Source: Janthinobacterium rivuli (GTDB lineage: Bacteria; Pseudomonadota; Gammaproteobacteria; Burkholderiales; Burkholderiaceae_D). Taken from it: 64,000 nucleotides of DNA. This document shows positions 7,968 to 16,857 of this stretch, one piece after another. The translations under genes were made by a program, and so were the position numbers. The stretch spans positions 186,001 to 250,000 of the forward strand of contig NZ_WFLJ01000010.1 in assembly GCF_009208735.1 (NCBI RefSeq), read 5' to 3'. The notes under the pieces are model-generated. The model ran no database searches. It was not told where the DNA came from and saw only the letters and a program-made list of their open reading frames with translations. Position 1 is the first letter of the stretch; the number at the start of each line of letters is the position of its first letter.

Positions 7968-9434
7968 ATGTTCGCCATCGACCGCTCCTCCCCCATCGCC
8001 CTGTTCAAGCAGATCGAGGCCGCATTGCGCCAGCAGATCGCGCAACGCGTCCTGCCTGGCGGGGCCAGGCTGCCGTCGATCCGCCAGCTCGCCACGCAGC
8101 TTGCGGTCAGCACCAACACCGTGGTGGTGGCGTATGACAGGCTGGTGGCCGCAGGCGTCATCGATACGCACGGCACGGCGGGCTTCTTCGTCTGTGCGGC
8201 AACTGACGCCAGCCGCGCCATTCCCGACGAGGTGGCGCTGGAAGCGGGCCAGGAGCAGGAACCGGTGTGGCTGAGCCAGCAAGTGAACGACCAGCGGCCG
8301 GGCGTGATATTGGCCAGCAGCGGCGCCTTGCCGCCCACCTGGCTGCAGGACGCGCTGCCGGCGGCCGCCGTGCAACGCGGCCTGGCGCGCAGCGCGGCCG
8401 GCATGGCCTCGCGCTGTCCGCCGCAAGGGCTGGCCGAACTGCGCGAGCAGATCGCGCTGCTGATGCGCGGCATCGGCATCGCTGCCGACGCCAGCCACAT
8501 CCTCACCACGTTCGGCGGCACCCATGCAATCGATCTGATCTGCCGCACGTTCCTGCAGCCCGGCGATACGGTGCTGGTGGAAGACCCCGGCTACTTCCTG
8601 ATGTTCGGCAGGCTGCGCCAGGACGGCGTGCGCCTGGTGCCCATCCGGCGCCGCCCCGATGGCCTCGACCTGGACGAACTGGAAGCCGCCTGCCGCGCGC
8701 ACCGTCCGCGCCTGTTGTTCGTGCAGACGGCTTTGCACAATCCCACCGGCTGGAGCAGCAGCGCCGCCAACCTGCACAAGGTGCTGATCATGGCGCAGCA
8801 ACATGGCTTTCTGATCGCCGAAGACGACGTGCACGGCCATTTCCAGCCGGGCCACAGCACGCGGCTGGCATCGCTGTCCGGACTGGACGGCGTGATCTAT
8901 TACTCCAGCCTGTGCAAGGCGCTGAGCCCGGCCCTGCGCATGGGCTACCTGGCCGCGGCGCCTGCCCTGCTCAAGCTGCTGATGCGCACCAAGATCCACG
9001 CCATCATGACCTTGCCTGCGCTGAACGAATACGTGCTGCTGGAAGTGCTCAAGGCCGGCAACCTGCGCAAGCACATGGAGCGGCTGCAACGCAAGATCAT
9101 GGTGGCGCGCAACGCCAGCACGCGGCAACTGAGCGCGGCCGGCGTGCTGTTCGAGCAGCCCGGCGACGCAGGCATTTTTCTGTGGGGCAGCATGCCCGAA
9201 GGGCTGGACGTGGACTTGCTGGTGCAGGACGCCTACCGCAACAAGATCCTGATGATGCGCGGCGCCGCGTTCTCGGCCAACGACACACCAAACCAGCACA
9301 TCCGCTTCAACGTCGCCTTCAGCCAGCATCCCCGCGTGAGCGCCTACCTTGAAGAGCGCCTGCGCGCGGTGGCGGGCGCCCGCTCAAGCCTGGCCCGCGC
9401 CAGCGGCGCCGCCAGCATCGAGGGCAAGTCCTGA
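7968..9434 (+). CDS. MocR/PdxR-type regulator: GntR HTH fused to aminotransferase fold
   Basis: 488 aa. Residues ~10-75 are a GntR winged helix (ALRQQIAQRVLPGGARLPSI, then LAVSTNTVVVAYDRLVAAGV). Residues ~110-470 are a fold-type I aminotransferase domain that binds pyridoxal phosphate. The Schiff-base lysine is in YYSSLCKALSPALRMGYL, and the preceding Asp/Asn motifs (HNPTGWSSS) are present. Such proteins sense PLP or an amino compound and rarely act as aminotransferases. It lies directly behind the LysE-type exporter and probably controls it. The ATG at 7968 lies 10 bp after the exporter stop. Confidence 0.9.
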   Translation: MFAIDRSSPIALFKQIEAALRQQIAQRVLPGGARLPSIRQLATQLAVSTNTVVVAYDRLVAAGVIDTHGTAGFFVCAATDASRAIPDEVALEAGQEQEPVWLSQQVNDQRPGVILASSGALPPTWLQDALPAAAVQRGLARSAAGMASRCPPQGLAELREQIALLMRGIGIAADASHILTTFGGTHAIDLICRTFLQPGDTVLVEDPGYFLMFGRLRQDGVRLVPIRRRPDGLDLDELEAACRAHRPRLLFVQTALHNPTGWSSSAANLHKVLIMAQQHGFLIAEDDVHGHFQPGHSTRLASLSGLDGVIYYSSLCKALSPALRMGYLAAAPALLKLLMRTKIHAIMTLPALNEYVLLEVLKAGNLRKHMERLQRKIMVARNASTRQLSAAGVLFEQPGDAGIFLWGSMPEGLDVDLLVQDAYRNKILMMRGAAFSANDTPNQHIRFNVAFSQHPRVSAYLEERLRAVAGARSSLARASGAASIEGKS

Positions 9435-9484
9435 GTATCGGCGCCAAGCATGCGCTCCGAGGTGGCTACCGCCTGGTCGATGGC

Positions 9485-9535
9485 ATGGGGATGGGGATGG
9501 GGATGGGGATGGGGATGGGGATGGGGATGGGGATG
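9485..9535 (+). repeat. ATGGGG hexamer microsatellite, 8 full copies, G-quadruplex-capable
   Basis: Eight uninterrupted copies of ATGGGG run from 9485 to 9532, followed by a partial ATG. Each unit places four G on the plus strand separated by only AT, which fits a strong intramolecular G-quadruplex motif. It lies 50 bp after the MocR stop and about 100 bp before the LprI-like gene. The dipeptide-repeat reading frames across it on both strands are by-products of the repeat, not genes. Confidence 0.95.
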
Positions 9536-9638
9536 TGCGAATCTGCGGGCTTTCATTTTGGCAAAGTGATATCCTTGTCAATACGACTGAGTGTGGCCAG
9601 AAGCGCGCCTCAATACGATCAATCAAGAGAAGGAGCGC

Positions 9639-10145
9639 ATGCTCGTGGGAAGTACCGTTTCAAGCCGGTTGTCCATGTTGGGCGTTATTTTTTTGTGCCT
9701 TTCGCTGTCGTCCCTGACCAACGCATCCGAACAACAAAGTGATATGGCATCGATCAAGCAGGAGCATTGCGAAGAAAGCAATAATCTTGAAAATACCTTC
9801 TGCATGAGTCGAGAGCTAGCAGAATCCGACGCGCGCTTAAACGTCGTCTACAAGACATTGATGTACGCGCTTACCAAGCCGCGAGGACTGCAAAGCGCGC
9901 AACGCGCATGGACGGTTTTCCGTGACGAGGAGTGCAAGTTCCAGAACGAGGCGATGCGTGGTGCAAGTGGTTACAACTTTTCGATGGACCTGTGTTTGAT
10001 GCGGTTGACTGAACAGCGCATATCGGCGTTAGAAACCGTTAAGCCCTGTAATGGCTGCATAGAATTCAAGGATGAGTTTTATGGAACGAGGAAAGAATTC
10101 ACCTTGCCAGAGCGTAAACGCACTCCTGCTTCGGGCAAGCGATGA
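9639..10145 (+). CDS. Secreted LprI-like (DUF1311) protein
   Basis: A 168-aa protein with an N-terminal signal peptide (hydrophobic stretch MLGVIFLCLSLSSLTNA, cleavage near Ala-Ser) and one DUF1311/LprI domain. The domain's hallmark Cys-rich helices are seen: HCEESNNLENTFCMSRELAE, then SDARLNVVYKTLM, then a Cys in the FRDEECKFQNE helix. LprI of Mycobacterium is a lysozyme inhibitor, but most members are uncharacterised. AAGGAG lies just before the ATG at 9639, at a short distance. GC and codon use are lower than in flanking genes, as in the next gene, which suggests a recently acquired pair. Confidence 0.65.
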   Translation: MLVGSTVSSRLSMLGVIFLCLSLSSLTNASEQQSDMASIKQEHCEESNNLENTFCMSRELAESDARLNVVYKTLMYALTKPRGLQSAQRAWTVFRDEECKFQNEAMRGASGYNFSMDLCLMRLTEQRISALETVKPCNGCIEFKDEFYGTRKEFTLPERKRTPASGKR

Positions 10146-10331
10146 CACTGGGCAAAGCTTGCCGACTTAACAACGACGGCAATCGGGGCCAGCAGCAGGC
10201 ACTCACGTTGATGTGACAATGCATGACTATTATCGCTTGGCCATTCCTTATGCTCATCGGCAGTTGGCGGTCAACTCTTCAACTCTGTATGTTGACCAGC
10301 TCCTCAAACCAGTTTTTCGCACAGTCCGATC

Positions 10332-10685
10332 ATGACCACACTGCGTAAAGCAATTATCCTGGCAGTCTTTTTTGCGGTGACAAGCGCTGGCGCAGCGCTG
10401 TCATATGCGGCACCGTGGACGGACATATCGTGGCGGCAAGCGCAGCTTTGGGCAGGTTCCTTCTGCTGTCTCGGATTCTTACTCGGGGGGATATACGCCT
10501 TCGATCCGGATTCCGACTTGAAGATCAAGTCCAGTGCAATCGGTCGGATGTCATTCGGCGTCATAGCCTCGTTAATCTTGTCCGCTTTGTGGCGCTGGCC
10601 GCTTGAAGGCGTTGCGCTCGCAAGCCTTGTTGGTGCTGTGCTTGGGTATGTAGGCATGACGTGGGCAAAATTTGCCGACTTTTGA
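10332..10685 (+). CDS. Small integral membrane protein, function unknown
   Basis: A 117-aa protein with about four hydrophobic segments: AIILAVFFAVTSAGAALSYA, AGSFCCLGFLLGGIYAF, FGVIASLILSALW and LASLVGAVLGYVGM. Short polar loops contain FDPDSDLKIKS. I do not recognise the family. No strong ribosome-binding site precedes ATG 10332. It lies 186 bp after the LprI-like gene on the same strand and shares its lower GC content. Confidence 0.5.
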   Translation: MTTLRKAIILAVFFAVTSAGAALSYAAPWTDISWRQAQLWAGSFCCLGFLLGGIYAFDPDSDLKIKSSAIGRMSFGVIASLILSALWRWPLEGVALASLVGAVLGYVGMTWAKFADF

Positions 10686-10869
10686 CGATAGGGCTCACTG
10701 CCTGCAACGGGGCGACAGCGGAATCCCGCGCCCGCGAGGCAGGCTGACACTGGACTGCAGCGGAACCGGGCTGCGCTTCCTGCATGCCACCCTGCCAGCC
10801 CGGCTAACCTTACCGACACTTGCCACAAGCACAGAACTCAACGCCCCCCCAATTGGAACGGACCCTCAC

Positions 10870-10900
10870 CAAAGAAAAACCCCGGCGTACCGGGGCATTT
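10870..10900 (-). terminator. Intrinsic terminator for the chemoreceptor gene
   Basis: The hairpin CCCCGG (10880-10885), loop CGTA, CCGGGG (10890-10895) is followed on the minus strand by TTTTTCTTT. It begins 12 bp after the chemoreceptor stop. The 180 bp between it and the end of the upstream plus-strand gene shows nothing else. Confidence 0.85.
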
Positions 10901-10907
10901 ACCAGGT

Positions 10908-12554
10908 TTAAGCGCGCGCGCTGCGGCCGGGCAGCGCCAGGCGCCGGCTGGATGCAGCCGCTGCCGGGGCCGGCAAACCGCCCGCCACTTTCAGCGATTT
11001 AGCCTGGGCGTCGCCGCGCAGGCGGAACACGGCCACCACGTCGACCAGCTCGACGGCGCGGTCCTGCAGCGAGGCGGCGGCGGCCGCCGCCTCTTCCACG
11101 AGGGCCGCGTTTTGCTGGGTGACCTGGTCCATCTGCGAAATGGCCTGGTTCACCTGTTCGATGCCGGCGCTCTGTTCATGGCTGGCGTTGGCGATGTCGC
11201 CCATGATGTCCGTCACGCGACGGATGCTGGCGACGATTTCTTCCATCGTCGCGCCCGCCTGGTCGACCAGCGCGCTGCCCGTGTTGACCTTGTCCACGGA
11301 ATCCTCGATCAAGCCCTTGATTTCCTTGGCGGCCGCCGCCGAACGCTGCGCCAGGTTGCGCACCTCGGTGGCCACGACGGCGAAGCCGCGGCCCTGCTCG
11401 CCCGCGCGCGCCGCTTCGACGGCCGCGTTCAGCGCCAGAATATTGGTTTGGAAGGCAATGCCGTCGATCACGCCGATAATGTCGGCGATCTTCTTCGCCG
11501 ATTCATTGATGGAACCCATCGTGCCCACCACTTGCGCCACCACGGCGCCGCCCTTGCGGGCCACGTCCGAAGCGGACACGGCCAGCGAGTTCGCCTGGCG
11601 CGCATTGTCCGTATTCTGGCGCACGGCCGAAGTCAGCTCTTCCAGGCTGGACGCCGTTTCTTCCAGCGACGACGCCTGCTGCTCCGTGCGCACGGACAAG
11701 TCCGCGTTGCCGGCGGAAATCTGCGCGGCCGCCACGCTGACCGTATCGGCCGAGGCGCGCACGGTGGCGATCACGCCGACGATGCGTTCCAGGAACTTGT
11801 TGAAGGCCGTGGCCGTGCGGCCCACTTCATCCATGCGCTCGACGGGCATGGCGGCGGACAGGTCCAGCGAGGCGCTGACGCGCTCCAAGGTGTGTTCGAT
11901 ATCGCCGAGGCCGCCGCTGATGGTGCGGTAGATATGCCAGGCCAGCGCGCCCGTCAGCAGCACGGCCACGCCCAGCACGGCCAGCATGGTGTTGAAGGCC
12001 GTATCGTAGGCGGCCAGGCTTTCCGCCTTCACATCGTCGACCAGCTTGTTGTTGTAGGCGATATGGTCATCCATGCTTTTCTTGGCGGCCGCGGCCGTGA
12101 TGGCCAGTGGCGTGCCAGCAAGCAAGGTGGCGCGCACGCCATCCATGTCGCCCGCGTAGGCGGCGGCAAAGAACGGCACCAGCGCGCGGCGGTACGCTTC
12201 CATGGCGGCCTGGTCGGCGTCGAGCATCTTGCTGTCCGTCGCGTCGTACAGGCGCTCGGCGCGGTAGGTGGCGATGACCTTGTCGAAATTCGTGTTGGCA
12301 TCGGCGACGGCCTTGTCCAGCGCCGTCTTGTCGGCCAGATTCGAGAACACGGACAGGCGATAGCCGGCCAGGCGCGAGTCGGCCAGGAAACCCTTGGCCG
12401 CATTCAAGCCCTGGATGCTGGGAATGATGCGGTTTTGCACGGTGTCAAAGCGCTGCTGCGCGCGCTGTAACTGGATGGCGCCGCCTGCGCCCAGCAATAG
12501 CAGGGCCAGCAAGGCAATGGTGAGGGTCAGAATGAGTTGCTTGGTGATATTCAT
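10908..12554 (-). CDS. Methyl-accepting chemotaxis protein
   Basis: A 548-aa inner-membrane chemoreceptor. The order is TM1 (~7-28), a periplasmic four-helix-bundle ligand domain (~30-188), TM2 (~190-212), HAMP (~213-265) and a cytoplasmic signalling domain. The highly conserved hairpin tip is IAFQTNILALNAAVEAARAG, followed by EQGRGFAVVATEVRNLAQRS. Ligand and chemotaxis pathway partners are not in the window. It ends with an Ala/Pro/Arg-rich tail and lacks the NWETF-type CheR-binding pentapeptide. It is monocistronic, closed by a strong terminator. Confidence 0.95.
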   Translation of the reverse strand: MNITKQLILTLTIALLALLLLGAGGAIQLQRAQQRFDTVQNRIIPSIQGLNAAKGFLADSRLAGYRLSVFSNLADKTALDKAVADANTNFDKVIATYRAERLYDATDSKMLDADQAAMEAYRRALVPFFAAAYAGDMDGVRATLLAGTPLAITAAAAKKSMDDHIAYNNKLVDDVKAESLAAYDTAFNTMLAVLGVAVLLTGALAWHIYRTISGGLGDIEHTLERVSASLDLSAAMPVERMDEVGRTATAFNKFLERIVGVIATVRASADTVSVAAAQISAGNADLSVRTEQQASSLEETASSLEELTSAVRQNTDNARQANSLAVSASDVARKGGAVVAQVVGTMGSINESAKKIADIIGVIDGIAFQTNILALNAAVEAARAGEQGRGFAVVATEVRNLAQRSAAAAKEIKGLIEDSVDKVNTGSALVDQAGATMEEIVASIRRVTDIMGDIANASHEQSAGIEQVNQAISQMDQVTQQNAALVEEAAAAAASLQDRAVELVDVVAVFRLRGDAQAKSLKVAGGLPAPAAAASSRRLALPGRSARA

Positions 12555-12632
12555 GGTGTTTCACAGTAAAAAGTAGCCTGGCAAGGCCAGGCAAGATGAG
12601 TAGCTGCCGATCGGGTGGCCGGGGATCGGTTG

Positions 12633-13748
12633 CTACGCCGCCAGCGGGGAAGCCTCGGGCGCGCGGCGCAGCAAGTCGCCATGCTGGCGGCAAAACGCCA
12701 GGCCCGCCTTGTGGCCCACGTCGAACAGCAGCTGCATGTTCGAGCTGGACCAGTCCAGGGTGTCGGGCCAGTGCTGCTCCGGGATGCCGCCCATCAGGTC
12801 GAGCTTGAGCAGGCGCCGCTTGGGCTGGCCCGTGCGCGCATCCGTGTTGTGCTCGAGTTCGAACAGGCGCAGCTCGCTCTTGGAGATTTTCACCAGCGGC
12901 GTGATGATGGAGCGCACCCAGGCGTCGTACAGGTTGCGCGGTTTGCGCAGCAAGCGCTCGTCACCCAAGATATCGAGGATGACCAGAGTGTCGGCGTCAT
13001 GGTGTTCGCCCTTGCCTTCGATAAACGGGTCGAAATTGAGCGTGTCGAGCGCCGCGCCTTCGATGTAATCGTCGCCGGCGATGGTCGTGGGCGCATACAG
13101 GAAGGGAAACGACAGGGCCGCGCGCACATGAATGGGCTCGATTTCGTGCTTGCCCCAGATTTGCATGCGGTGTTCGCTGAGGTTGTAGGCATTGATGTAG
13201 AAGTCGGGACGCATGCGGGCCACGCCCGAGAAATCCACGGCTTTTTCCAGGAACGGCAAGTGCGCGCACAGGCCCAGGCTTTTCGCCGACAGGTCCGATG
13301 GCGACAGCGACGACACCATCAATTTGCCCCAGTCCGACCAGGCCGTGGGCACGCCCGCAAACGTTTGCTGGAAGGCCTGAAAAAAGGGATTGTTGGCGGG
13401 CGGCTGGAAGGCGTCGCGGAAGGTGCTCGCGTGTATGCCCGGCTTCTGGAACACCTTGTAGTTGATCGGAATCATCTTGTAAATGCTGTCGGCCACGCCC
13501 GTGTCGGCCCAGCTTTGCAAGGCCTGGCGCGGCGTGGCCTCGTGCGGCGTCGTGTAAAGCAAGCCCATCAACACACCGGCGCCCGAGGCGGAAATGACGT
13601 CGAACTCGATGCCCTCGTCAAGGAAGGCGGCCAGGGCACCGGCGATCAAGGTGGAATTGGGTGCGCCGCCACCCAGCAGCAGACCCGTCTTGCGGGCAGG
13701 CATCGCGGCGGGCGCCGGATGTGGCGGCGTCGTGCTTACTGTCTTCAT
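12633..13748 (-). CDS. Patatin-like protein with degenerate catalytic dyad
   Basis: 371 aa. The start at 13748 has GGGAG five bases upstream. The patatin glycine-rich oxyanion loop is present (GLLLGGGAPN, residues 22-31). At the nucleophile elbow, where active members read GTSAG, this protein reads ASGAG (54-58), so the Ser position aligns with Gly56. The catalytic Asp of DG[GA] is replaced by Glu230 in YIEGAALDTL. The fold therefore looks intact but the Ser-Asp dyad does not. It could be a non-catalytic lipid-binding relative, or it could use the neighbouring Ser55. It is followed by the chemoreceptor, 79 bp downstream in its own unit. Confidence 0.75.
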   Translation of the reverse strand: MKTVSTTPPHPAPAAMPARKTGLLLGGGAPNSTLIAGALAAFLDEGIEFDVISASGAGVLMGLLYTTPHEATPRQALQSWADTGVADSIYKMIPINYKVFQKPGIHASTFRDAFQPPANNPFFQAFQQTFAGVPTAWSDWGKLMVSSLSPSDLSAKSLGLCAHLPFLEKAVDFSGVARMRPDFYINAYNLSEHRMQIWGKHEIEPIHVRAALSFPFLYAPTTIAGDDYIEGAALDTLNFDPFIEGKGEHHDADTLVILDILGDERLLRKPRNLYDAWVRSIITPLVKISKSELRLFELEHNTDARTGQPKRRLLKLDLMGGIPEQHWPDTLDWSSSNMQLLFDVGHKAGLAFCRQHGDLLRRAPEASPLAA

Positions 13749-14056
13749 GTGCACTCCCTGGAACGGGGTAATTACCCCTAATTGTTGGTTACTACGCGCT
13801 TATCGCACCGCATCGTGCAGGTATTTCCGCAACCATGAACTTGATGCAATGTTGCGGAAACAGATATGAAATTAACATAAATAAATTCCTTATGGCAATT
13901 TAGTTAACGCATGATGGGTATTCAGGAAGGGTATAAGCTGACGGCGCGCGGCGTAGCGTGATGCATCGCAGCAAATAAATATTCCGCAATGTTAGGAAAA
14001 ATCTCTTTTGGGTAGGAATATTCCTCAACTGGCCGCCACGGCGGCTGTCAGGCCGT
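13749..14056. other. AT-rich spacer with short dyads before the patatin-like gene
   Basis: A 308-bp gene-free stretch, clearly AT-richer than the genes, between the LysR stop and the patatin-like start, both on the minus strand. It contains a perfect 12-bp palindrome AGGAATATTCCT (14014-14025). It also has an 8-bp inverted pair, TTGCGGAA (13850-13857) and TTCCGCAA (13981-13988), 123 bp apart. It presumably holds the patatin-like promoter; no convincing -35/-10 pair can be assigned. Confidence 0.4.
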
Positions 14057-14971
14057 TCAGCGGGTGGGAGGTGGAGCGGAAAAATGCAAGTGGGTACACA
14101 AATGGTCAACAAAGACGCGGATTTTCGGCGACAGGTGGCGGCTCGATGGCCACAGCACCCAGAACTTGCTCGCGTACAGCAAGTGCTCGGCCAGCACGGC
14201 TTGCAGTTCGCCGCGCGCGATGGCGTCGCGCACGAGAAAGTCAGGTAAATAAGCGAGGCCCACGCCCTGCGTGGCGGCGCCGATCAGCGCTTCGATATTG
14301 TTGCAGGTCAAGGCCGTCGGCAAGCGCAGTTCGCCGCCACCGTCGCCCTCGGCGCGCTGCAGCGCCCACTCCTGCAATTTGCCCGTAGTAGGGAATTTAT
14401 AGCGCACGCAGGCGTGCCCTTCCAGCGCGCGCGGCGTGGCCGGCACGCCGTGGCGGGCGAAATATGCGGGCGAACCCACGATGGCAAAGGCAAACGGCCC
14501 CAGTTCGCGCGCCATCAGCCGCGAATCGGTGAGCGTTCCGCTGCGCACGGCCACGTCGACGCCTTCGGCCACCACGTCGACCAGGCGGTCGTTGAAATCG
14601 AGGTCGAGCTCGATTTCCGGATACTGGCGCGTAAACTCGGCCAGCAGGGGCAGGATGATGCGGTAGCCGATCACGGGCAGGCTGACCTTGAGCTTGCCGC
14701 GTGGCGCCTCGGCCAGGTGCGACAGTTCCGCCTCGGCATCGCCCAGATCGGCCAGGATGCGCTGGCAACGCTCATAGAACAGCGCGCCCTCATTGCTCAG
14801 GCTGATGCGCCGCGTGCTGCGGTTGAGCAGGCGCACGCCCAGCTTTTCTTCCAGCCGTGCCACGCTCTTGCCGACGGCCGAGGCCGACACACCGAGCAGC
14901 CGCCCGGCCGCCACATAACTGCAAGTTTCCGCCGCGCGCACGAAGGCGGCAATGCCGTTCAGGTTATGCAT
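14057..14971 (-). CDS. LysR-family transcriptional regulator
   Basis: A 304-aa regulator with the LysR winged helix at residues ~4-60 (VAAGRLLGVSASAVGKSVAR, then LEEKLGVRLLNRSTRRISLS) and a type 2 periplasmic-binding-protein co-inducer domain (~90-295). It is of the CrgA/PtxR-like branch that commonly regulates neighbouring genes. It is divergent from a DHA2 multidrug exporter 107 bp away, the usual arrangement for a LysR activator or repressor and its target, so control of that exporter is the natural inference. The inducer is unknown. Confidence 0.9.
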   Translation of the reverse strand: MHNLNGIAAFVRAAETCSYVAAGRLLGVSASAVGKSVARLEEKLGVRLLNRSTRRISLSNEGALFYERCQRILADLGDAEAELSHLAEAPRGKLKVSLPVIGYRIILPLLAEFTRQYPEIELDLDFNDRLVDVVAEGVDVAVRSGTLTDSRLMARELGPFAFAIVGSPAYFARHGVPATPRALEGHACVRYKFPTTGKLQEWALQRAEGDGGGELRLPTALTCNNIEALIGAATQGVGLAYLPDFLVRDAIARGELQAVLAEHLLYASKFWVLWPSSRHLSPKIRVFVDHLCTHLHFSAPPPTR

Positions 14972-15004
14972 GCGATCTCTATTAGGGAATATTTGTCCGC
15001 TATG

Positions 15005-15022
15005 AGTGGATTTTCAGCCACT
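15005..15022. promoter_or_regulatory. Candidate LysR operator in the divergent promoter region
   Basis: AGTGG-N8-CCACT is a perfect interrupted palindrome in the 107-bp spacer between the LysR gene and the divergent MFS gene. Position and symmetry fit a LysR-type site, but it does not follow the classical T-N11-A core exactly. Confidence 0.35.
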
Positions 15023-15078
15023 TTCTCACGGATTGCGTCCATATTATCATCAGATTCCCTCTTTCTGGAATCATTCCC

Positions 15079-16638
15079 ATGGATACGCATCACCGTATGA
15101 AACTTGCCGTCCCGGCCCGGCGCGCCGTCGTGCTGGCCGCCGTCTGCCTGGCCGCGCTGTGCATGCCGCTCAGTTTCACGGGGCCGGCCATCGCCATTCC
15201 CGCCATCGCCGCCGACCTGCACGGTACGCCTCTGGCGCTGGCGTGGATCACGAATGCCTTCATGCTCAGCTTTGGCGGCTGCCTGATGGTGGCTGGCGCC
15301 CTAGCCGACCGCTACGGCCGCAAGCGCGTGTTCTTGCTGGGCATGGGCGTGTTTTCCGCCGCCGCGCTGGCGCTGGCGGCCGCGCCCGGCATCCTGTGGC
15401 TCGACGTATTGCGCGCCGTCCAGGGCCTCGCTTGCGCCATGGCCCTGTCGAGCGGACTGGCGGCGCTGGCGCAGGAGTTCGATGGTCCCGCCCGAGCGCG
15501 CGCCTTCAGCCTGATCGGCACGGCCTTCGGCGTGGGCCTGGCCTTCGGCCCCTTCCTGGCCGGCACCTTGATCACCCGCACGGGCTGGCGCGCCATCTTC
15601 ATTGCCACGGCCGCGGCCGGCCTGGCCGCCCTGCTGGCCGCCGCGCGCGCCATGCGCGAAACGCGCGACCCGCAGGCGCAAGGCGTGGACTGGCCCGGCG
15701 CCCTGACGTTTACCGGCGCGCTCTCCTTGTTTACGTACGGCTTGCTGCAGGCGCCCAACAGTGGCTGGGGCAGCCCCGCCAGCCTGGGGCTGTTCGGTGG
15801 CGCGGCCTTGCTGCTGGCCGTCTTCATCCGCGTGGAACGGCGCGCGGCGCGCCCCATGCTGGACTTGACCCTGTTCCGCCTGCCTGCCTTTGCCGGCGTG
15901 CAACTGCTGGCAGCCGCACCCGCGTTTTCCTTTGTCGTGCTGCTGGTGTTGCTGCCGGCCCGCTTCATCGGCATCGAAGGCTACAGCGCGCTGGAGGCGG
16001 GACGCATGATGATTTCCCTGTCGGCGCCCATGCTGGTGCTGCCTGTCCTGGCCGGCATGGCGGCGCAGCGCATTGCTCCCGCACACATTTGCGCCAGCGG
16101 CCTGCTGCTGGCGGCGGGCGGCTTGCTGTGGCTCTCCACCTGCGCGCCGGGCCAGGCTCCCGCTACCTTGCTGGGGCCGCTGTTGCTGATCGGCTGCGGC
16201 ATCAGCCTGCCCTGGGGCTTGATGGATGGCCTGGCCATCAGCGTCGTGCCCGTCGAGCGGGCCGGCATGGCGGCCGGCATCTTCAACACGACGCGGGTGG
16301 CGGGCGAAGGCCTGGCGCTGGCCATCGTCAGCGCGCTGCTGGGCACGTTCACCGTGGCGGCGCTGGGCGGCGCCGGCCTTGCCGGCATCGGCGCGCAGCA
16401 GGCGGCGCACGCCGGCCCCTTCCTGGCGCTGGGCGAGCTGCGCCAGGCGAGCGAGTTGTTGCCGCAGGCCGGCGCCGCCGCACTGGCGCAGACCTATGGC
16501 ACCGCCTTCCGCCACTTGCTGTATGTGCTGGCCAGCATCACCACGACATCGGCCCTGCTGATCCTGGCCTTTTTGCGCCATCCGGCCGTTACAGCAACGG
16601 ACACGGCCGCCCTGTCAGCCTGCAAGGCACCGCAATAA
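15079..16638 (+). CDS. MFS multidrug exporter, DHA2 (14-TM) family
   Basis: A 519-aa inner-membrane transporter of the EmrB/QacA type. Signatures are the loop 2-3 motif ADRYGRKRVF at residues ~75-84, the motif C-like GTAFGVGLAFGPFLAG in TM5 (~154-169) and about 14 hydrophobic segments. Proton-driven drug export is the family role. The divergent LysR gene is the likely regulator. ATG 15079 is used; an in-frame ATG at 15097 is possible. The C-terminal soluble loop (~400-470) before the last helix is typical of DHA2 members. Confidence 0.9.
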   Translation: MDTHHRMKLAVPARRAVVLAAVCLAALCMPLSFTGPAIAIPAIAADLHGTPLALAWITNAFMLSFGGCLMVAGALADRYGRKRVFLLGMGVFSAAALALAAAPGILWLDVLRAVQGLACAMALSSGLAALAQEFDGPARARAFSLIGTAFGVGLAFGPFLAGTLITRTGWRAIFIATAAAGLAALLAAARAMRETRDPQAQGVDWPGALTFTGALSLFTYGLLQAPNSGWGSPASLGLFGGAALLLAVFIRVERRAARPMLDLTLFRLPAFAGVQLLAAAPAFSFVVLLVLLPARFIGIEGYSALEAGRMMISLSAPMLVLPVLAGMAAQRIAPAHICASGLLLAAGGLLWLSTCAPGQAPATLLGPLLLIGCGISLPWGLMDGLAISVVPVERAGMAAGIFNTTRVAGEGLALAIVSALLGTFTVAALGGAGLAGIGAQQAAHAGPFLALGELRQASELLPQAGAAALAQTYGTAFRHLLYVLASITTTSALLILAFLRHPAVTATDTAALSACKAPQ

Positions 16639-16740
16639 TCACGACCATCATTCCGTCTGCCGTACGCGGCGGCGCCCACGTGCCGCCCCCTCCCTGATGT
16701 TTCCCCGCAACACCTCAAAAGTTTTCAAGAATAAAACTAG

Positions 16741-16802
16741 TTTACTGATCAAAGCGCTTTGAACTATACTCAAAGCGCTTTGAAACATAACTAAAGCGCT
16801 TT
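16741..16802 (+). promoter_or_regulatory. Porin promoter with three AAAGCGCTTT operators
   Basis: A TTTACT -35 (16741-16746), an 18-bp spacer and a TATACT -10 (16765-16770). Perfect AAAGCGCTTT palindromes occur at 16751-16760 (inside the spacer), 16772-16781 (over the expected start) and 16793-16802. They are exactly 21 bp apart, that is on one helix face. The motif is of the LacI-family type, and the LacI-type gene at 18420 is the obvious candidate repressor. The same promoter with the same operator placement precedes the alpha-glucosidase gene. Confidence 0.85.
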
Positions 16803-16857
16803 GGTTGTGCGAAGTGACGCGCACCGATCCCACACCTATAAAAACACTGGAGACGCA

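Noticed and set aside
9485-9535. CRISPR-like array
   Set aside because: The unit is 6 bp with no spacers; it is a microsatellite.
9344-9556. A His-Pro or Met-Gly repeat peptide across the ATGGGG tract
   Set aside because: The dipeptide pattern follows automatically from the hexamer repeat; there is no ribosome-binding site, and the frame extends into the MocR gene.
11112-12470. A 452-codon open frame on the plus strand
   Set aside because: Fully antisense to the chemoreceptor; composition is that of a shadow frame.
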